This document shows, one piece after another, positions 12,424-24,117 of a stretch of 64,000 nt of DNA. The translations under genes and the position numbers were made by a program. Source of the DNA: Seiridium cupressi (taxonomy: Eukaryota > Ascomycota > Sordariomycetes > Amphisphaeriales > Sporocadaceae); contig JARVKI010000005.1 of NCBI GenBank assembly GCA_036674765.1, positions 310,001 to 374,000 on the forward strand, written 5' to 3'. Position 1 is the first letter of the stretch; each line of letters opens with the position of its first letter. The notes below the pieces were generated by a model. It did not search any database and was not told where the DNA came from. It saw nothing but the letters and a program-made list of their open reading frames with translations.

Positions 12424-13348
12424 ATGATGGTCATCTCTGCAATCAGGTCGCGTCTCTTCTTCTCTGCACTCCCAAGTGCACTCTCTTGCCCTGGGGTACG
12501 AGGGTGGAGTACCGACGGCGACTTCGACGAAGACCAATTTGGCCGTCATTGTAGTTCATGCTGGACAACATACGACCGTGGCTCCGGTGCTTGTGCAGAT
12601 GGCGAGGGAGGTGAGCTACCACGCCGGCAGAACATTTTTCCGACGCTTGGCCACTAACACGGCTGGTGGATAGGTGATGGAGATGCCGTATTCCTTTTGA
12701 GATCTGGAGCAACTCTTAAAGACGTGAGTATCGGCAAGAACCAGCAGGAGGGTGTGCACTGCGATGGACCTTGCACTCTCGAATTTGTCTGGTTCGAAGA
12801 CGACTGTGAGAAGGCCATTACCATAGTAAGAGTGTATGCGGTCCAGTTTCGATAGTACTTTCTGATTGCAACCTTCCTGCAGAAAAACGACAAAGCGGGT
12901 CAGGAAACCTGGATTATCGGTGGGAGCGCCTATCACGCCAGCGGCAAGATCGTTCAACACAACGGCTTCGGCACCGTAAACGTGAGTACATTGGCAACAG
13001 GGAGCGGCGTCAAGCACTAACGGTCATAGATAGATCATCAAATTTTATGCTGAAGATTACGGCAAGGTCTACCGGTCATGTGGTAACGTGAGTATCCGTA
13101 CCGGATGAGCGCCAATGGTGTTCGAGCCGCTGACCCAGGAACAATAGTGTAGCTCCCAATGCAAGTGGAATGTGTACGTGGAAGGCACCACAGCTTACGA
13201 CGGCGGAGAAGTCGTCGGTATCAATTCCAACTACGGAGATACAGCGACCCTAAAGAATGTCTACACCGACGCCGCACACCCATATCAGATGTACACCGGC
13301 TGCAGCAATGGCTGCGAGCCCGTGAAGTCTGGCTACTGTTCAGGGTAG
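12424..13348 (+). CDS. Pectate lyase, PL3 family (5' end uncertain)
   Basis: Exons are 12424-12610, 12674-12825, 12883-12981, 13034-13087 and 13148-13348, giving 230 aa. All four introns (63, 57, 52 and 60 nt) have good branch points. From [16 protein letters not shown] onward the protein is a textbook PL3 lyase: [47 protein letters not shown], the [12 protein letters not shown] block (basic catalytic region), [14 protein letters not shown], and paired cysteines to the end. The family cleaves polygalacturonate by beta-elimination outside the cell and needs calcium. The first 45 residues are doubtful. The ATG at 12424 gives a weak signal peptide, while the neighbouring +1 frame encodes [20 protein letters not shown] (12509-12568), which looks more like the family's N-terminus. 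A small indel or a missed upstream exon is possible. Confidence 0.82.
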
Positions 13349-14945
13349 AGGTTCTGGCATGGCGCGCAATGTTCTGCAAGGGATAGACGATTAGTGATAG
13401 GAATATGGCAAGATCATACGCACGCAGGGTCTGCTTTTGCGTTACGACCAAGGCGACCACGTTCGAATGAGGGATGGTTGCAGTACTGATACCACGAAGA
13501 CCACTTCGGTAGGAACCATCAATATTTGTGTAAGGGTACTCATATGAATAGTTGTTGCGCTGAGGAGGGAATCCTCTCCAGCGCCCCAGTCTAGATACTT
13601 ATATACATGGCGCACGGGCCACATGGTCCGTGCACGAACTCCTGTCACATGACCGTGACAATTTGTTGCTCCCGATATGTCGGGTATCATTCAGAATTGC
13701 AGTGACACAACGATCATCGGATCCAGCTCTGGCGAAGTGAGATATATCGGTCCAGGTAGTTTGCAGTATCTTCATTTCGGTTAGCTATTCTTTAGTTGTA
13801 CTGTGATCCTAGCACCTATCGCTTAGCTACCGGCGACCAAGTTTATACTTGGACTACGCTCTGATAACCTCATTTGAGCCTAGTGTATAGTCATGATCGT
13901 TCGTGTATATATATATAGTAGTCGAAAGTTATCCATCATTGTCTCAATACATCCTTGTCCTCCATCCGCCAAGAAGTAGCAGAGGTGATGCAAACAGGGT
14001 CTTGCGGGGGCCAATGTGAACCCCACACCTTCCTACTTAGGTAGTGCTCCCTATCACTCGTATCTCTTTGATTGGGATGTCAGACGCTTCGAGTTTTGGA
14101 ATGCAGATAAAGTTAACCTCATACAGGAAGATCTAGATCTTTGGGTCGGCCGGCCTCTGGGTCTGCCGTCGCATGGCATTTGCCTGTCAATTCAATCATA
14201 GGGCCAGAACCGTGCTCGGCATGATCCGAGCTTCGCCATTAACTCCGAGCATCAAAGGTTACGTCGAGTCACATGGAGCCCATCAATTCGCACTGAACTG
14301 GGCAGGTATCTCAGGTACACCGGATGTCGGCAATCGGCTTCCAACGACTCTGTGGTTGAAAGTCATGATACCTCGAATTGCCTCGTGCCTACGCAGTCCA
14401 ACGCTGCGTACGCTCCTCTAGGGCGATTTCAATTCCGTCCTACCGATAAGTGCCACAATGCCAGTTGCGCCAAAAACTAAAATACACCGTACCATTAGCA
14501 CGCAATTCTAGTACATGGTCTTATTATTAGGTCTTATGTCATGTGGCAATAAGTAGGGCCATTTGACCGTCGTGGAGGTGTAGAGCTTGCAGTCGTCAAA
14601 TTCTCGTCGCTTATTGCTGTAACATTCGGGACCAGCTTGAGCCTTTGGGCATGGCCATGTCTGTTCTCTTCTGGATCCAATGAAGTTGGCTATTGTAGGT
14701 GCATGTGCCGCGAAGGGGTGTGTAGTATCATTGTTTGGGGCGGAACAAGCACGCCAAGAGGTATGGACGCATTGGCTGCCAAGAGCCCAAACCAGCATGT
14801 AGTTTTGGTGCCAGTACATGTATGTACCTGAAGCACGACAGATTATCGCCCTCTGGCGTATATACATAAACGTGCCAGGATTCGATTGAGCACGAGCGCC
14901 GGCGGCTCTTTGCTCGCTGCTCGCGTTTGCCTGTACGCTGTCGCA
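13349..14945. other. Intergenic, with promoter of the beta-propeller gene at its right end
   Basis: This stretch is about 1.6 kb. A short TA run lies near 13907. A TATATACA box at 14859-14866 sits about 80 bp before the next ATG. Two short frames at 14016-14421 show a faint beta-strand-like pattern (HSYLFDWDVRRFEFW) but are interrupted, and I could not assign them. Confidence 0.5.
14859..14866 (+). promoter_or_regulatory. TATA box for the beta-propeller gene
   Basis: TATATACA lies 80 nt before the ATG at 14946. It is only 20 nt before the alternative ATG at 14886, which argues that 14946 is the real start. Confidence 0.5.
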
Positions 14946-16181
14946 ATGGCTGGCTGTTGTGCCTCTTGCACTACGATAATAGCAGCCATTGTTATAGCGC
15001 TGCTTTCACCTGTTGCAGCGTGTTTCCCAACCCAATACCCGCAATATAGATGCGCGACGAACGCCCCTGCACAGAATGCTCTTACCGGCCTGAAGTCGAC
15101 AACTGTTGCCGTGGGTAATCGTCCATGGGGTGTTGTCTACCTCAACAACGATTATGCATTCGCTGCTGTCAACTTCTCCATTGCCGTTCTCGATACATCC
15201 CAGTTTACGCCGAAGTTGACTACTCTGATCCCGTTTCCGGAAGAGGACTATGGTACAATGGGCAACGACGACATCAACTCTGATGGCTACGGATACCGTG
15301 AGCTCACCTTGAGCCACGATAGGCAGAATCTATACGTCGCCACAGGGTATGGCGCTGTCATCATTGATGTTGTTAGAGCTATCCAGGGCAGAAACGATTC
15401 AATCGTGGGACTTTTGAGCTCTGATGGCTACGTTGGGAGGAGTGCTATTGAATTATCCATCACCCCCAATGATCAGTACATATTCATTAGCCAGGAGTTT
15501 GGAAGCAACAACTCACACAATCGAGGGGCAATCGAAGTCTTCAACGTTACGCGACTAGATGATGGCACGGTGATTAGTTCGTGGCGAGGCTTCATTGCAC
15601 TTCCAGGTTATGCAACTGTCGGACAACAGTTCTCCAAGGACTACACCAAACTCTTCGTTACCAGCGAGCTCAATAGTACGACGTCGTCTCCCAACACTAC
15701 TTCGGGTGTCATCAGCGTGCTCGACGTCGCAAAGCTAAAGCACACCCCGGGGAAGTCGTTGATAACCAAGGTCAGCAGTGGTTGTCGTCCTGTCCGTTGT
15801 CGCCTGGACGGTGACCGTCTTTGGGTCTCGGAACGAGATATCAACCACTTGACCGTGTTCGACGCAGAGAAGCTGGCCAACAATGACACGACAGACTTGC
15901 TTCTCGCAACGGTCAACACGGGCACATCTCCCATCGGTCTCGCAGTGGTCGGGCAATACGTGTTGACGGCCGACTCCAATCGATTCAGTTACGCCAACGC
16001 GACAACTGGCATCACGGTCGTGGACTCTATTCTAGCCTTGGCAGGCCAAGTAGACTTTCCGCAAATACCAACAGGGGCGTTCCCGCGTTCGCTGGCGCTA
16101 AGTCCCAATGGAAAGACGCTTCTCGTCTCGGAATTTGGCACGGGGAACATCCGCGCGATAGATGTAAGCTCGCTGCAGTAA
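14946..16181 (+). CDS. Secreted beta-propeller (YVTN/lactonase-like) protein, 411 aa
   Basis: This is a single-exon gene. The start at 14946 is preferred over the in-frame ATG at 14886 because it gives a proper signal peptide (MAGCCASCTTIIAAIVIALL...AACFP) and fits the upstream TATA box. The mature protein shows repeated strands of the form PWGVVYL..YAFAAV, LTLSHDRQNLYVATGYGAVIIDV, LSITPNDQYIFISQE, IGLAVVGQYVLTADSNR and SLALSPNGKTLLVSEFGTGNIRAIDV. This is the blade pattern of YVTN/lactonase-type propellers, with about six to seven blades. There are many NxS/T sites, consistent with a secreted glycoprotein. Enzymatic activity (lactonase) versus a binding role is not decided by the sequence. 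Confidence 0.8.
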   Translation: MAGCCASCTTIIAAIVIALLSPVAACFPTQYPQYRCATNAPAQNALTGLKSTTVAVGNRPWGVVYLNNDYAFAAVNFSIAVLDTSQFTPKLTTLIPFPEEDYGTMGNDDINSDGYGYRELTLSHDRQNLYVATGYGAVIIDVVRAIQGRNDSIVGLLSSDGYVGRSAIELSITPNDQYIFISQEFGSNNSHNRGAIEVFNVTRLDDGTVISSWRGFIALPGYATVGQQFSKDYTKLFVTSELNSTTSSPNTTSGVISVLDVAKLKHTPGKSLITKVSSGCRPVRCRLDGDRLWVSERDINHLTVFDAEKLANNDTTDLLLATVNTGTSPIGLAVVGQYVLTADSNRFSYANATTGITVVDSILALAGQVDFPQIPTGAFPRSLALSPNGKTLLVSEFGTGNIRAIDVSSLQ

Positions 16182-17385
16182 CCATAAATACAATCAGATA
16201 GAGATAAACCGAGTCATGTATTCAGATATCGCCACTTGAACGTAGACGTCCAGAAAGTGCGTGATGGAAAACTAGACGCAGACTGCCTAGAATTATGAAG
16301 CTAGCACGGATTGGGATACCCATACCTACATCAGATGTCGGCTACACAAAGTAAACCTTGACGGCCTCGGTGATAACCCCGTCTTTTATACTTCTCCAAC
16401 GAGCAGGTGGGGCAGAAAGTCTTGTTGCTTAGGGGTTGAAATTTCCTATTACAGATAAGGTTAGGGGCCAAGGATCCGATGAAAGACATATTTTGTTGAA
16501 TTGTCAACTACACAGGCAGTTGAACAGTTCCCGCTTTACTGGGACTCTAGAGAGCTATCGCGAGAAGCGATGCGGTCCACGAACGTGAGTAAGCCCACAT
16601 AAAGTTATTCACTGAGCTTTAACGACCGCCCGACGTTACCTAGCTAGCAGATCATATTCAATGGGGTTGATTGTGAATTCTCCCAGATTCCGAAGCTGTG
16701 TCATATGGTCCTAGTTCTCCTTCGGCGGAGGCTGGGTCGAGCCGTGAGAAGCAAGCCCATAATCATGGCTAAGGACCTGGTCGCATAAAGATGAACGAAT
16801 TCACTCTAATGCAGCGTCTGCCAGTCAACGCGTTTACTCTCGGGAGCAATGTCGCAAGGCTGGCCATCGCTGGCGGGGAAATGGCCCAGGTAATTGGAAA
16901 GCTTCGCCAAGCAATTGTCTTTAATTGAATTTATTTAAGAAAATACAATAGCGAAGTTTTATTAAGTTAAAGTGAGACTTTAAAATACGTTAAGAAAAAG
17001 ATTCGCGGACGCCATTAGTTAAAGGGTCGGCTCTAATAATTTTATTGGTTAAAAGCTCGAAAAATAATAAGCTACCAACGCCACGATTTTTTAGAAGCGT
17101 AAGCTACGGGGAGTAGGGTAGGCGGCAGGCGGCAGGCGGCAGGTGGGCGGGGGGGTTTAGGGAGGTGCCCCTTTAGGAATCAACCCCTTTACCGACGAGT
17201 TCTATCACTAAGCCCCATTATGGACAAGTAACAGGGTTACTAACAAACAGCAGCGATACTAATAAGTAGTAGTATTAACTTAACGAGCAACAATAATATT
17301 AACGAAACATTCAATACAAAGGCTTCAGCCTTTATATTTCAGCGTATCCAGATCGGGAAATCCAGAGCACTCTGTCGTCAAAGCT
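16182..17385. other. Gene-free stretch with an AT-rich block and a 7-bp tandem repeat
   Basis: From about 16911 to 17100 the sequence becomes strongly A+T-rich with TTAA/TTAAT runs, unlike its surroundings. It is followed at about 17119-17150 by three to four copies of a GGCGGCA unit and a G run. AT-rich blocks like this are typical of RIP-mutated transposon relics, but I find no recognisable coding or terminal-repeat structure in it. Confidence 0.5.
17119..17150. repeat. GGCGGCA tandem repeat
   Basis: Three to four near-perfect 7-bp units are directly visible, sitting at the end of the AT-rich block. Confidence 0.7.
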
Positions 17386-19507
17386 TTGGGCTTGGCTAAC
17401 CCTACAAGGTGGGCAGACGAAAACCGGCTCATATTTGCGTCTGGCACCACTGCTAGGCGATGGGACATGGCGGCGAAAGAGAGCGAGATATACGCTCTTG
17501 CCATCGAGTGTCACGGCGTCTTGCGGAAAATCAGGAGACATCCGCTCTCTGAAAACCCAACACCTTTGGATCGTATGATGGAGGCATCATATCGTTTCAA
17601 TGCCTGGGCTAACTATCTGGGCGTGTTCGCCGCCAAATCAATATCCCTTGATCGCCGTTTGAGGGAGGCCCCTAAGGTCAAGAAACTTGTCCTGCAAATT
17701 TGGTCACAACTTCTCAGAAATCGCAAGTTTTGTTTGTGTTCAGATAGCCTTGCAGGGTCCACGGGACTATTATCTAATATATAAATAGTAACGAAAGACT
17801 CCCCCGAAACAGAACGGTCTGATGGGTCGCCTTCAAAAATGAGAGCTCTCTTCCCTGATGGTTCACCCGAAAATATCGTTTACAACATTACTGAGAGGTC
17901 AATTGATCGGCTTGAACGCTTGGGGACGACTATCCGGCAATCGTCCACTGCCGGGTTACAACGTCGAGTGGAAATGTTTGCGGAGAAGAAGATAAATACC
18001 TCCTTTGAATCGCTATCAGTTTCAGCTGCTGTGAGAAGCATGTATCCGGATGCGGCAAGATCTCTAGTCGCTTTTATGGGCCGGAACATTTCTGTTACAT
18101 ATGCACGACTCAAGTATAAAAAGCAGCACCAAAAAAAGCTTGGGGTGCATCGGTCTCAAGTTCATCTTGAAGTTGACTCTCTGGATCAATCTCCCGTACC
18201 TCTTCCGAGAAAGAAAAGATTTTTACAGCCGATCACGCACCGCGATGAGGTGCATATCATGATAGAAGGTCCTACCTCCCAGCAAGATGAGCCTACTCAA
18301 GACGACCACAAGGAAATTCCAAGGCCGGAGCCGTCCAGCACCACTCCGTCGACATCAAAGACGCTTCTGCAGAGACCTCCGACGCGTAGCACCATGTCAT
18401 CCCTATTAGTCAGTGGTATTCGATACCCCAAACCTCCGAAACCAGAAATCGCACCGGGTCTGAAGACTTGCGAATGGTGCGCTCAGACTTATACGACTGC
18501 TCAATTTGATGACTCTAGATAGTGGACGTAGGAAATTTGCTTTCGTCATCTTCTTCTTTGGGTGTATGTTGACTTGCATCACGCAGGCGTCATGTTGATC
18601 GCGACCTTGTCCCATATGTGTGCATATCAGAGCATTGCGCTAGAAATCCACCGCAATTCGAAAGCTTTAGAAGGTAGAAGAGTCACATGACTGAGACACA
18701 CTCTCCAGAATGGGCTGAAACCATCCATCGCATCACTTGGATTTGTGGCCTCGGACACCCAGAAGCAGAACAGTCCAAAGTCTTGAGGCGACAGAAGAGC
18801 ACATGCACCAAGAACATAATGTTATGTTCACAGATCTCCAAATAACGACTCTGTCCAAGAGAAATACATTAAATCAACCTCGACTGCTTAGAATTTGTCC
18901 CATATGTTCTTACAAAGTTGAACATAATGGAAATACTCACAACGGTACACCTCTAGGCACTGAAGCTCAGATATACCACCCTGTTGTCACTTCAACAAAA
19001 GATGTGGAAAATAAGAAACTCATGGGTAAACAAGTCAAATTTGGCACTCCATTGACACCAAGTCCGCTTCTGTCTCAACTCAAGAATGACTTGGGCATTG
19101 ACAATAGATCTTTCCAGCACAAACTGTCCCAAGTAGTGTTACAGCAACAGACAGCACGGCATATCGTGGAGCATCTCCTGGGACTCGCCTTCCTCGCGGT
19201 ACGACTTAAATCCCTAGACGAGCAGCAACCAGGAGATGTTCTACTGAACGATGACACCGTCTCTGACCAAGTAACGAATAGCAGCACGGAGGGGCAGGCT
19301 ATTGCATCGGAAATACCGACATCTCCCGAGTCGAGGGAGATTGATAGCTCATATATGGATGTGAGCAGACGTCCATGGGGCGAACATTTTGCCGGTACCA
19401 CGATGCCTGCCGATGGTGAATTCTATAATAACGATGAGCATGGCCCGGCTTTAGGTTCAACAGTTTGGGCTGACACGGGTGAGCGGGGGCCTTCACTGAT
19501 GTCATGA
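17386..19507 (+). pseudogene. Broken fungal C2H2 zinc-finger protein gene
   Basis: The first part (17386 or 17467 onward) encodes a helical N-terminal region (ECHGVLRKI...RFNAWANYLGVFAAKSISLDRRL) typical of large fungal C2H2/oxidoreductase-associated zinc-finger proteins. An intron at 17732-17788 (GTTTGT donor, CTAAT branch, TAG) removes an apparent TAA and joins to SIDRLERLGTTIRQSS. The finger region follows: CEWCAQTY...DDSR, then TAG at 18520-18522, then a second intron (18528-18586) joining WT to RHVDRDLVPYVCISEHC. A second TAG at 18675-18677 sits exactly where the family has Trp (FRR-stop-KSHMTETH). A one-base loss near 18783 shifts the frame into EATEEHMHQEHNVMF and then CPIC...HIVEHLLGLAFLAV up to TGA at 19507. 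Two stops plus a frameshift with the domain order otherwise intact indicate a recent pseudogene. Confidence 0.8.
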
Positions 19508-22449
19508 CTGGACACCGTTCCGGAAGCCGAAGATATTGAGTGAAAATACTTTGTAGTCCTGCCTGAAAATGCACTAATGTAATCAAATTTGATATGCACT
19601 AAAAAAAATGCACATTCTCGTGTTAAGAGTATTTTGGGACACTGGACTACAGGTTATAATGACTATGAGGCGCCTCGCGCTGCATGATGACGTGCGCGCG
19701 GCGGTGAAAAGATTGAAGGAAGCAACAGTATAAGGCCTCAGGACAGAAGAAATACAAGGGTCTCATCCGAGAGCTCCAGTTGCTGGTGGATGCTGCCGAG
19801 AAATCACCAATGAGCTTATTGATTTGAGACAGTAACAATGATTCATCAGTTCAGGCTTTAATATTGTATCCGACTGATATCAGGGCTCTCGATATCAATA
19901 TTCCATTCCTTTACGACGCAGCATCGGGCCACGCCGATTTCGTGTCACAGATTCATATTTGTAGCATAGATACAAATCAGGGGACCGGAGTAGTCGAATT
20001 TGCTGTCCCGGAAAGTGATCTCGTCAACAAACAATGGAGTAGTGCAACTTGACTGAGTATCGCCGAAGGTCATTTGATTTGAATTTTCTCATTAAAACTG
20101 TCATGAATACCCAATTTATACGATCTCCATTACAACAACCATCCCCAACCCTTCGGCTGCGCTGTAAACAGGCACAGCCCGCTTCCTTTCAACGTGCGCG
20201 ACTATCACTGGTATACCTGCAGCTCATACAGCATAATTTGGGTTGTGGAGCATGTAAAGCTACATGTATAGCTGTCTCGCAAATAGACAAGGCCTGTACG
20301 ACATATCCAGTGCATCGCTATCAAGCATGCCAACGCTCATTACCAGTACGTTGCCAGTAAATAAGGCTAGAAGTTGCATGATATCCACTAGATAGGGTGT
20401 ATATTCGCTGTTAATTACGTAGAGTAGCCATCCGGAGCCCTCACGCGATTGGGTGAATTGCGTCAACTCCGCTCAGGTAATATCAACTTCATATTTAAAA
20501 TCACCTGTGAGTTGCGTCCTAATTACATATGTATCGGCAACTTGATGTAGCTCAATCAATTAGTGGTAGTTGCCGTTGGCTATGTTATCGATTCCTAGGT
20601 TTCAGATGTCCCGCTGTGCTCCCTCGGGCTGGGGCTGAGCGCGAGTGGACTGTACCTCTCGGTTGCCAGCTAAAAGAAGATCATGAACTCATTTGGCAGA
20701 TGACCAATAGCCCAAGTAGGATAAGCTTCATTATGTATAGCCAATATAATTTTGGACATCTATTTCTAGTGAACATCCAATTTCAGGGGATACCCTCGGG
20801 ATTGGTCTACCTCTCACGCCGCCTTGATGTGCAAACCTTAAGCCTGTAAACGGCCAGCAGTGATGCGAAGCATTCGCAGCTACATGTATGGGACGAACAC
20901 GGCATCTTCTGGAAAAAAATGCATCTATATTGCCCTACAGTTTTGCTGAGCATGTAGAAACCCAGAACAATTGGCTATAGACGCTACCAGGCGATAAGCG
21001 TTTAATTGCTTGAATTGGACTGAATGGAAGAATCCGTAACTTGACACTGCACATAAGCGATCGGAAATAGCGCTACGGGGGTCGGAAACTTCGGAGAAGA
21101 TTTCCACGGGGATTGAGAATGAAGAGAGCACAAGGGACAGTGTCCACCGCGGTCGAGATTTTGGTGGATACAATTTTAGGCGGCTACTTCTTGACAGAGT
21201 TCTGTCGGCTGATGACACGTAGAAATGTGAGGTCTACCACAGCAGCTTCCATCTTGCAACTAGCTACTGGTTTGAGATGACTTCGTACACTTCACCCTTC
21301 TTTTCCAGAATGCGTACTGAGCCGTATTCTCAAACATAAAGGGCTTATGCACGACCCGTTCCTGAGAATCGATGAGAACTAACACAAGATGCAAATGATA
21401 AATTTCATGCAGGCAGGTGCTTCCAGTTAATCATTGCAGAAACAACATTCAAACATCGGGAATGTGATAAACGGTTTGTCCCACGAAGTATGATTATTCC
21501 GTTCCTATGGCACGGCTGTGCTATCGTCCTGCAGGCATTATTATGGCATTACCAACAACTCGAGCAGACTAGTTCGTATATCCTTCGTGTAGGGTTGCGA
21601 ATTGCACCTGAGCATGAGACGCCTACTGCATAACATATTTGGTTTCGCTGTCCTTGAGTGATCCTAAACGAGGCTTTGGGTCATGTCGCATGGCATATCA
21701 GCAGTGACGCTGCTCTTTTGCCTAAGGGGCTTCAACTCCTAGAGCATTCAGCATTGCGAGGTCAAGCGCATTTTAAGCAGCATTTTCTTTCTTTACTTTG
21801 AAGAATAGCTCTCTCAAGAGGAGGAGGTTTCGGGGGTGAAAATATGGAAAATACCTTATTGATTACCAGAGCTTCGACTTTGTATTTATGTAAGTTAGGT
21901 ACAAGGTACCTAGTTGGCTTAGCGCATTGAGGTGCTATGGGTCCCAGCTCGCGTAGGGCAACGAGCGGCTTCTTCAACGCCATGACGCTCGCGGCCTTTC
22001 GATGGACGTATATACATAGAAGGTTGAATGAACGGTATAGACTTATAAAATGCCTGCTATGCTGTTTGCGAATCTCTTTTTTAAGTGACACAAAGTTAAT
22101 CAAAATCTCACCTGGGCGCGGATGCAAGGGGAAGGTCTAACCACTGTGCCGGTACCCGGAATTAAAACAACGCCAAGTACAATCCCTGACCATTCGTGCG
22201 CCACGAATCCGCCATCCATCGTTCCTGAAAAGATGAGAGAAAAGCTGCCACCTAATCCTCAAAAGCAAAAATCCAAGGCTATCATCGATGAAGTTGATTT
22301 TAGTTTATTCCAAACTTACGGGCAACGAGGTCTAGTGGGACAAACAGGCATCGACGACCGTTGCGTGCATCAGACAAGCGTTCATAGACAAAGGCCGCAT
22401 GCCTTGAGGAAAGGCTCACTCCAGGGAGGCAGAACGGGCAGGACTGGAC
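19508..22449. other. Gene-free stretch of about 2.9 kb
   Basis: Only short frames are present on either strand (for example 19864-20052 and 20925-21218), without family resemblance or splice support. I see no gene and no clear repeat ends. Confidence 0.5.
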
Positions 22450-23402
22450 ATGATGCGGTTGCAATCTCGGGCAACCACCATCCTGATGGCTTGGAGACAG
22501 CTTCCCAGCCTACACAAGGTTGTGACGATATCCCTACTGGTATTGTTCTCGGTCGGTAAGCAAACATCGTCGTCCCTGTTGTGCCGGGTCTAGGTGTAAG
22601 CTGACATACGATTCCAAAACGCAGCTGCGCTGATGCGGTCTGGTACAGTTGATGCGCGCAACCACTGGGACCGGATCACGCAGAATAGACCCGAGGTTGA
22701 AGGCCCCATAGCTGGCGGTATCCCGATCCGTATCATGTTCATGGGTGCTTCGGTGACGCTTGGCGATCATTCAACCGGGAGCTTTGGCTACCGTAAGCAA
22801 ATTCGAGACTGGCTTGTCTCCCTGGGCAACCCGGTGAACTCGGTTGGAGCAGTATGACGGAATCTGTCTCCTGTTTCTTGATGTTCCTGCTGCTAACCCC
22901 GGGGCAGAATCGTTTCGGGGATTTCAAAGACAACGACGTGCAGGCCTTCGGCGCCCAGCCCATCAAACCAACTCTGGATCGGGCAAGGGAAATCGTGCTA
23001 GCCACGCAGCCGAACCTCATCCTGATCAACGCAGGGTCAAGTGATTGCTTCCAGGAGGATAACTGGGGTGCAAAACACTCATACAAGTATACGCGTGAGC
23101 TGGTTGATTTTTTGCTCGCCGAGTCCCCGCGTGCGACTGTTATCATGTCGACAGTCATTACCTGTCCTTGGGAGCACACCGAGCAGTGCATCAAAGGTGT
23201 CAACGCACAGATTCGACAGGTGGCCACCGATCTCATTCGGGAAGGGAAGCCGATTGCCCTGGCGGAGATGCACTTTGATCAGGGTCTTCCGAATCGCCCT
23301 AACCTGACGCATATTGGACCGGATTCCATGCACCCAACGGATTTGGGTTATTTCAGTAAGGAACTTCCAAAGTTACTTTATACCCTTTATAGCCTGTTTT
23401 AG
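22450..23402 (+). CDS. SGNH hydrolase, CE3-like acetylxylan esterase type, 275 aa
   Basis: Exons are 22450-22555, 22625-22851 and 22908-23402 (828 nt). Introns of 69 and 56 nt have CTGAC and CTAAC branch points. The N-terminus contains one hydrophobic segment (VVTISLLVLFSVAAL), a signal anchor or uncleaved signal. The catalytic domain starts with IRIMFMGASVTLGDHSTGSFGYR, where Ser78 is the nucleophile in block I. It continues with GNPVNSVGANRFGDFKDND, then LILINAGSSDC (block III-like) and ends with DSMHPTDLGY carrying Asp250 and His253. This is the pattern of carbohydrate esterase family 3 and related SGNH enzymes, which remove acetyl groups from xylan outside the cell. Substrate is inferred. 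The start could also be the next ATG codon (22453). Confidence 0.85.
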
Positions 23403-23784
23403 GAGTTACCACTTCCTAGTCGAGCATTTTTGCTCTTGGAATACGAGCTTAAACTCCTAATAACTCGACAAGCATGCTCGAAGAAGGAATCACTAACCTC
23501 AGGTGTTGTAGTGATGGGTGACCTATTCATGGAGAAAATCCGGGAGGTTGACCGAAACGGTTGGCTGCAGCCTCCGGTGGAGAACGGCATTCCAGATGAC
23601 GGCGATGCGGCGAGGGATGCAGAGGAGGCAGCAGGAGGAGGTCAGGGGAATTTCCATGGGGCGGCGAATCCTGATGAACAACCAGCTCATAGGCGCCATA
23701 GCGGGAAGCGATATTCCCATTGGCAGGAATAGACTAAATTTAGCATGTTATACTTTAGTGGCAATCCCTGTACGAAAGATTCGG
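23403..23784. other. Intergenic before the TIR element
   Basis: This is the 3' flank of the SGNH hydrolase gene. I see no supported gene. Confidence 0.5.
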
Positions 23785-24117
23785 CTATCCCATCAACTGG
23801 CGGGTACCAGCACAGGGATTATATCTGTTAGGCTAGTACAAAAGCCCTTGAGCCAACAAATAAAATACCCCGTCTTACGAACCTATCGTTCTTTAAATTG
23901 TTGTATTATATTAACGTAACTAATCAAATTATAATTAAACTACCGAGCTTACGATATTTAAAAGTAATGTAATTTATTTTTAACTTTTATTTTGCGAATC
24001 GAATATTGCTTAAAAGGTTAAAAATAGTGGTCTTAACGCCGTTGGCAGTTTGGCAGGTACCCCCTACTACCTAACTGATATGATCCCTGTGCGGTTACCT
24101 GCCAGTTGATGGGATAG
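23785..24117. mobile_element. MITE-like element with ~50-bp terminal inverted repeats and TA flanks
   Basis: The left end (23785-23836) and the reverse complement of the right end (24066-24117) match over about 50 bases. Both begin CTATCCCATCAACTGGC, then GGTA, GCACAGGGAT, ATAT, GTTAGG and TAGTA, with a few substitutions. Counting TA as the duplicated target, the element is TA-TCCCATCAAC...GTTGATGGGA-TA, about 330 bp. The interior is very A+T-rich and has no coding capacity. A short non-coding element with long TIRs and a TA target is what a Tc1/mariner- or pogo-derived MITE looks like. The AT-rich core with diverged TIRs suggests age or RIP. Confidence 0.8.

Noticed and set aside
14016..14421. 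Possible relic of a concanavalin-like glucanase
   Set aside because: One stretch (HSYLFDWDVRRFEFW) looks strand-like, but I could not extend it to a second family motif in any frame.
17782..17784. TAA as a third disabling stop in the C2H2 pseudogene
   Set aside because: It lies inside a plausible 57-nt intron (17732-17788) that keeps the frame, so it is not counted as damage.
21150..21175. 16-base identity (GAGATTTTGGTGGATA) with 62191-62206
   Set aside because: One such match is expected by chance in a window this size. Flanks do not align.
20925..21218. 97-codon minus-strand frame
   Set aside because: No recognisable motif, no splice partners, and an equally open plus-strand frame. Treated as chance.
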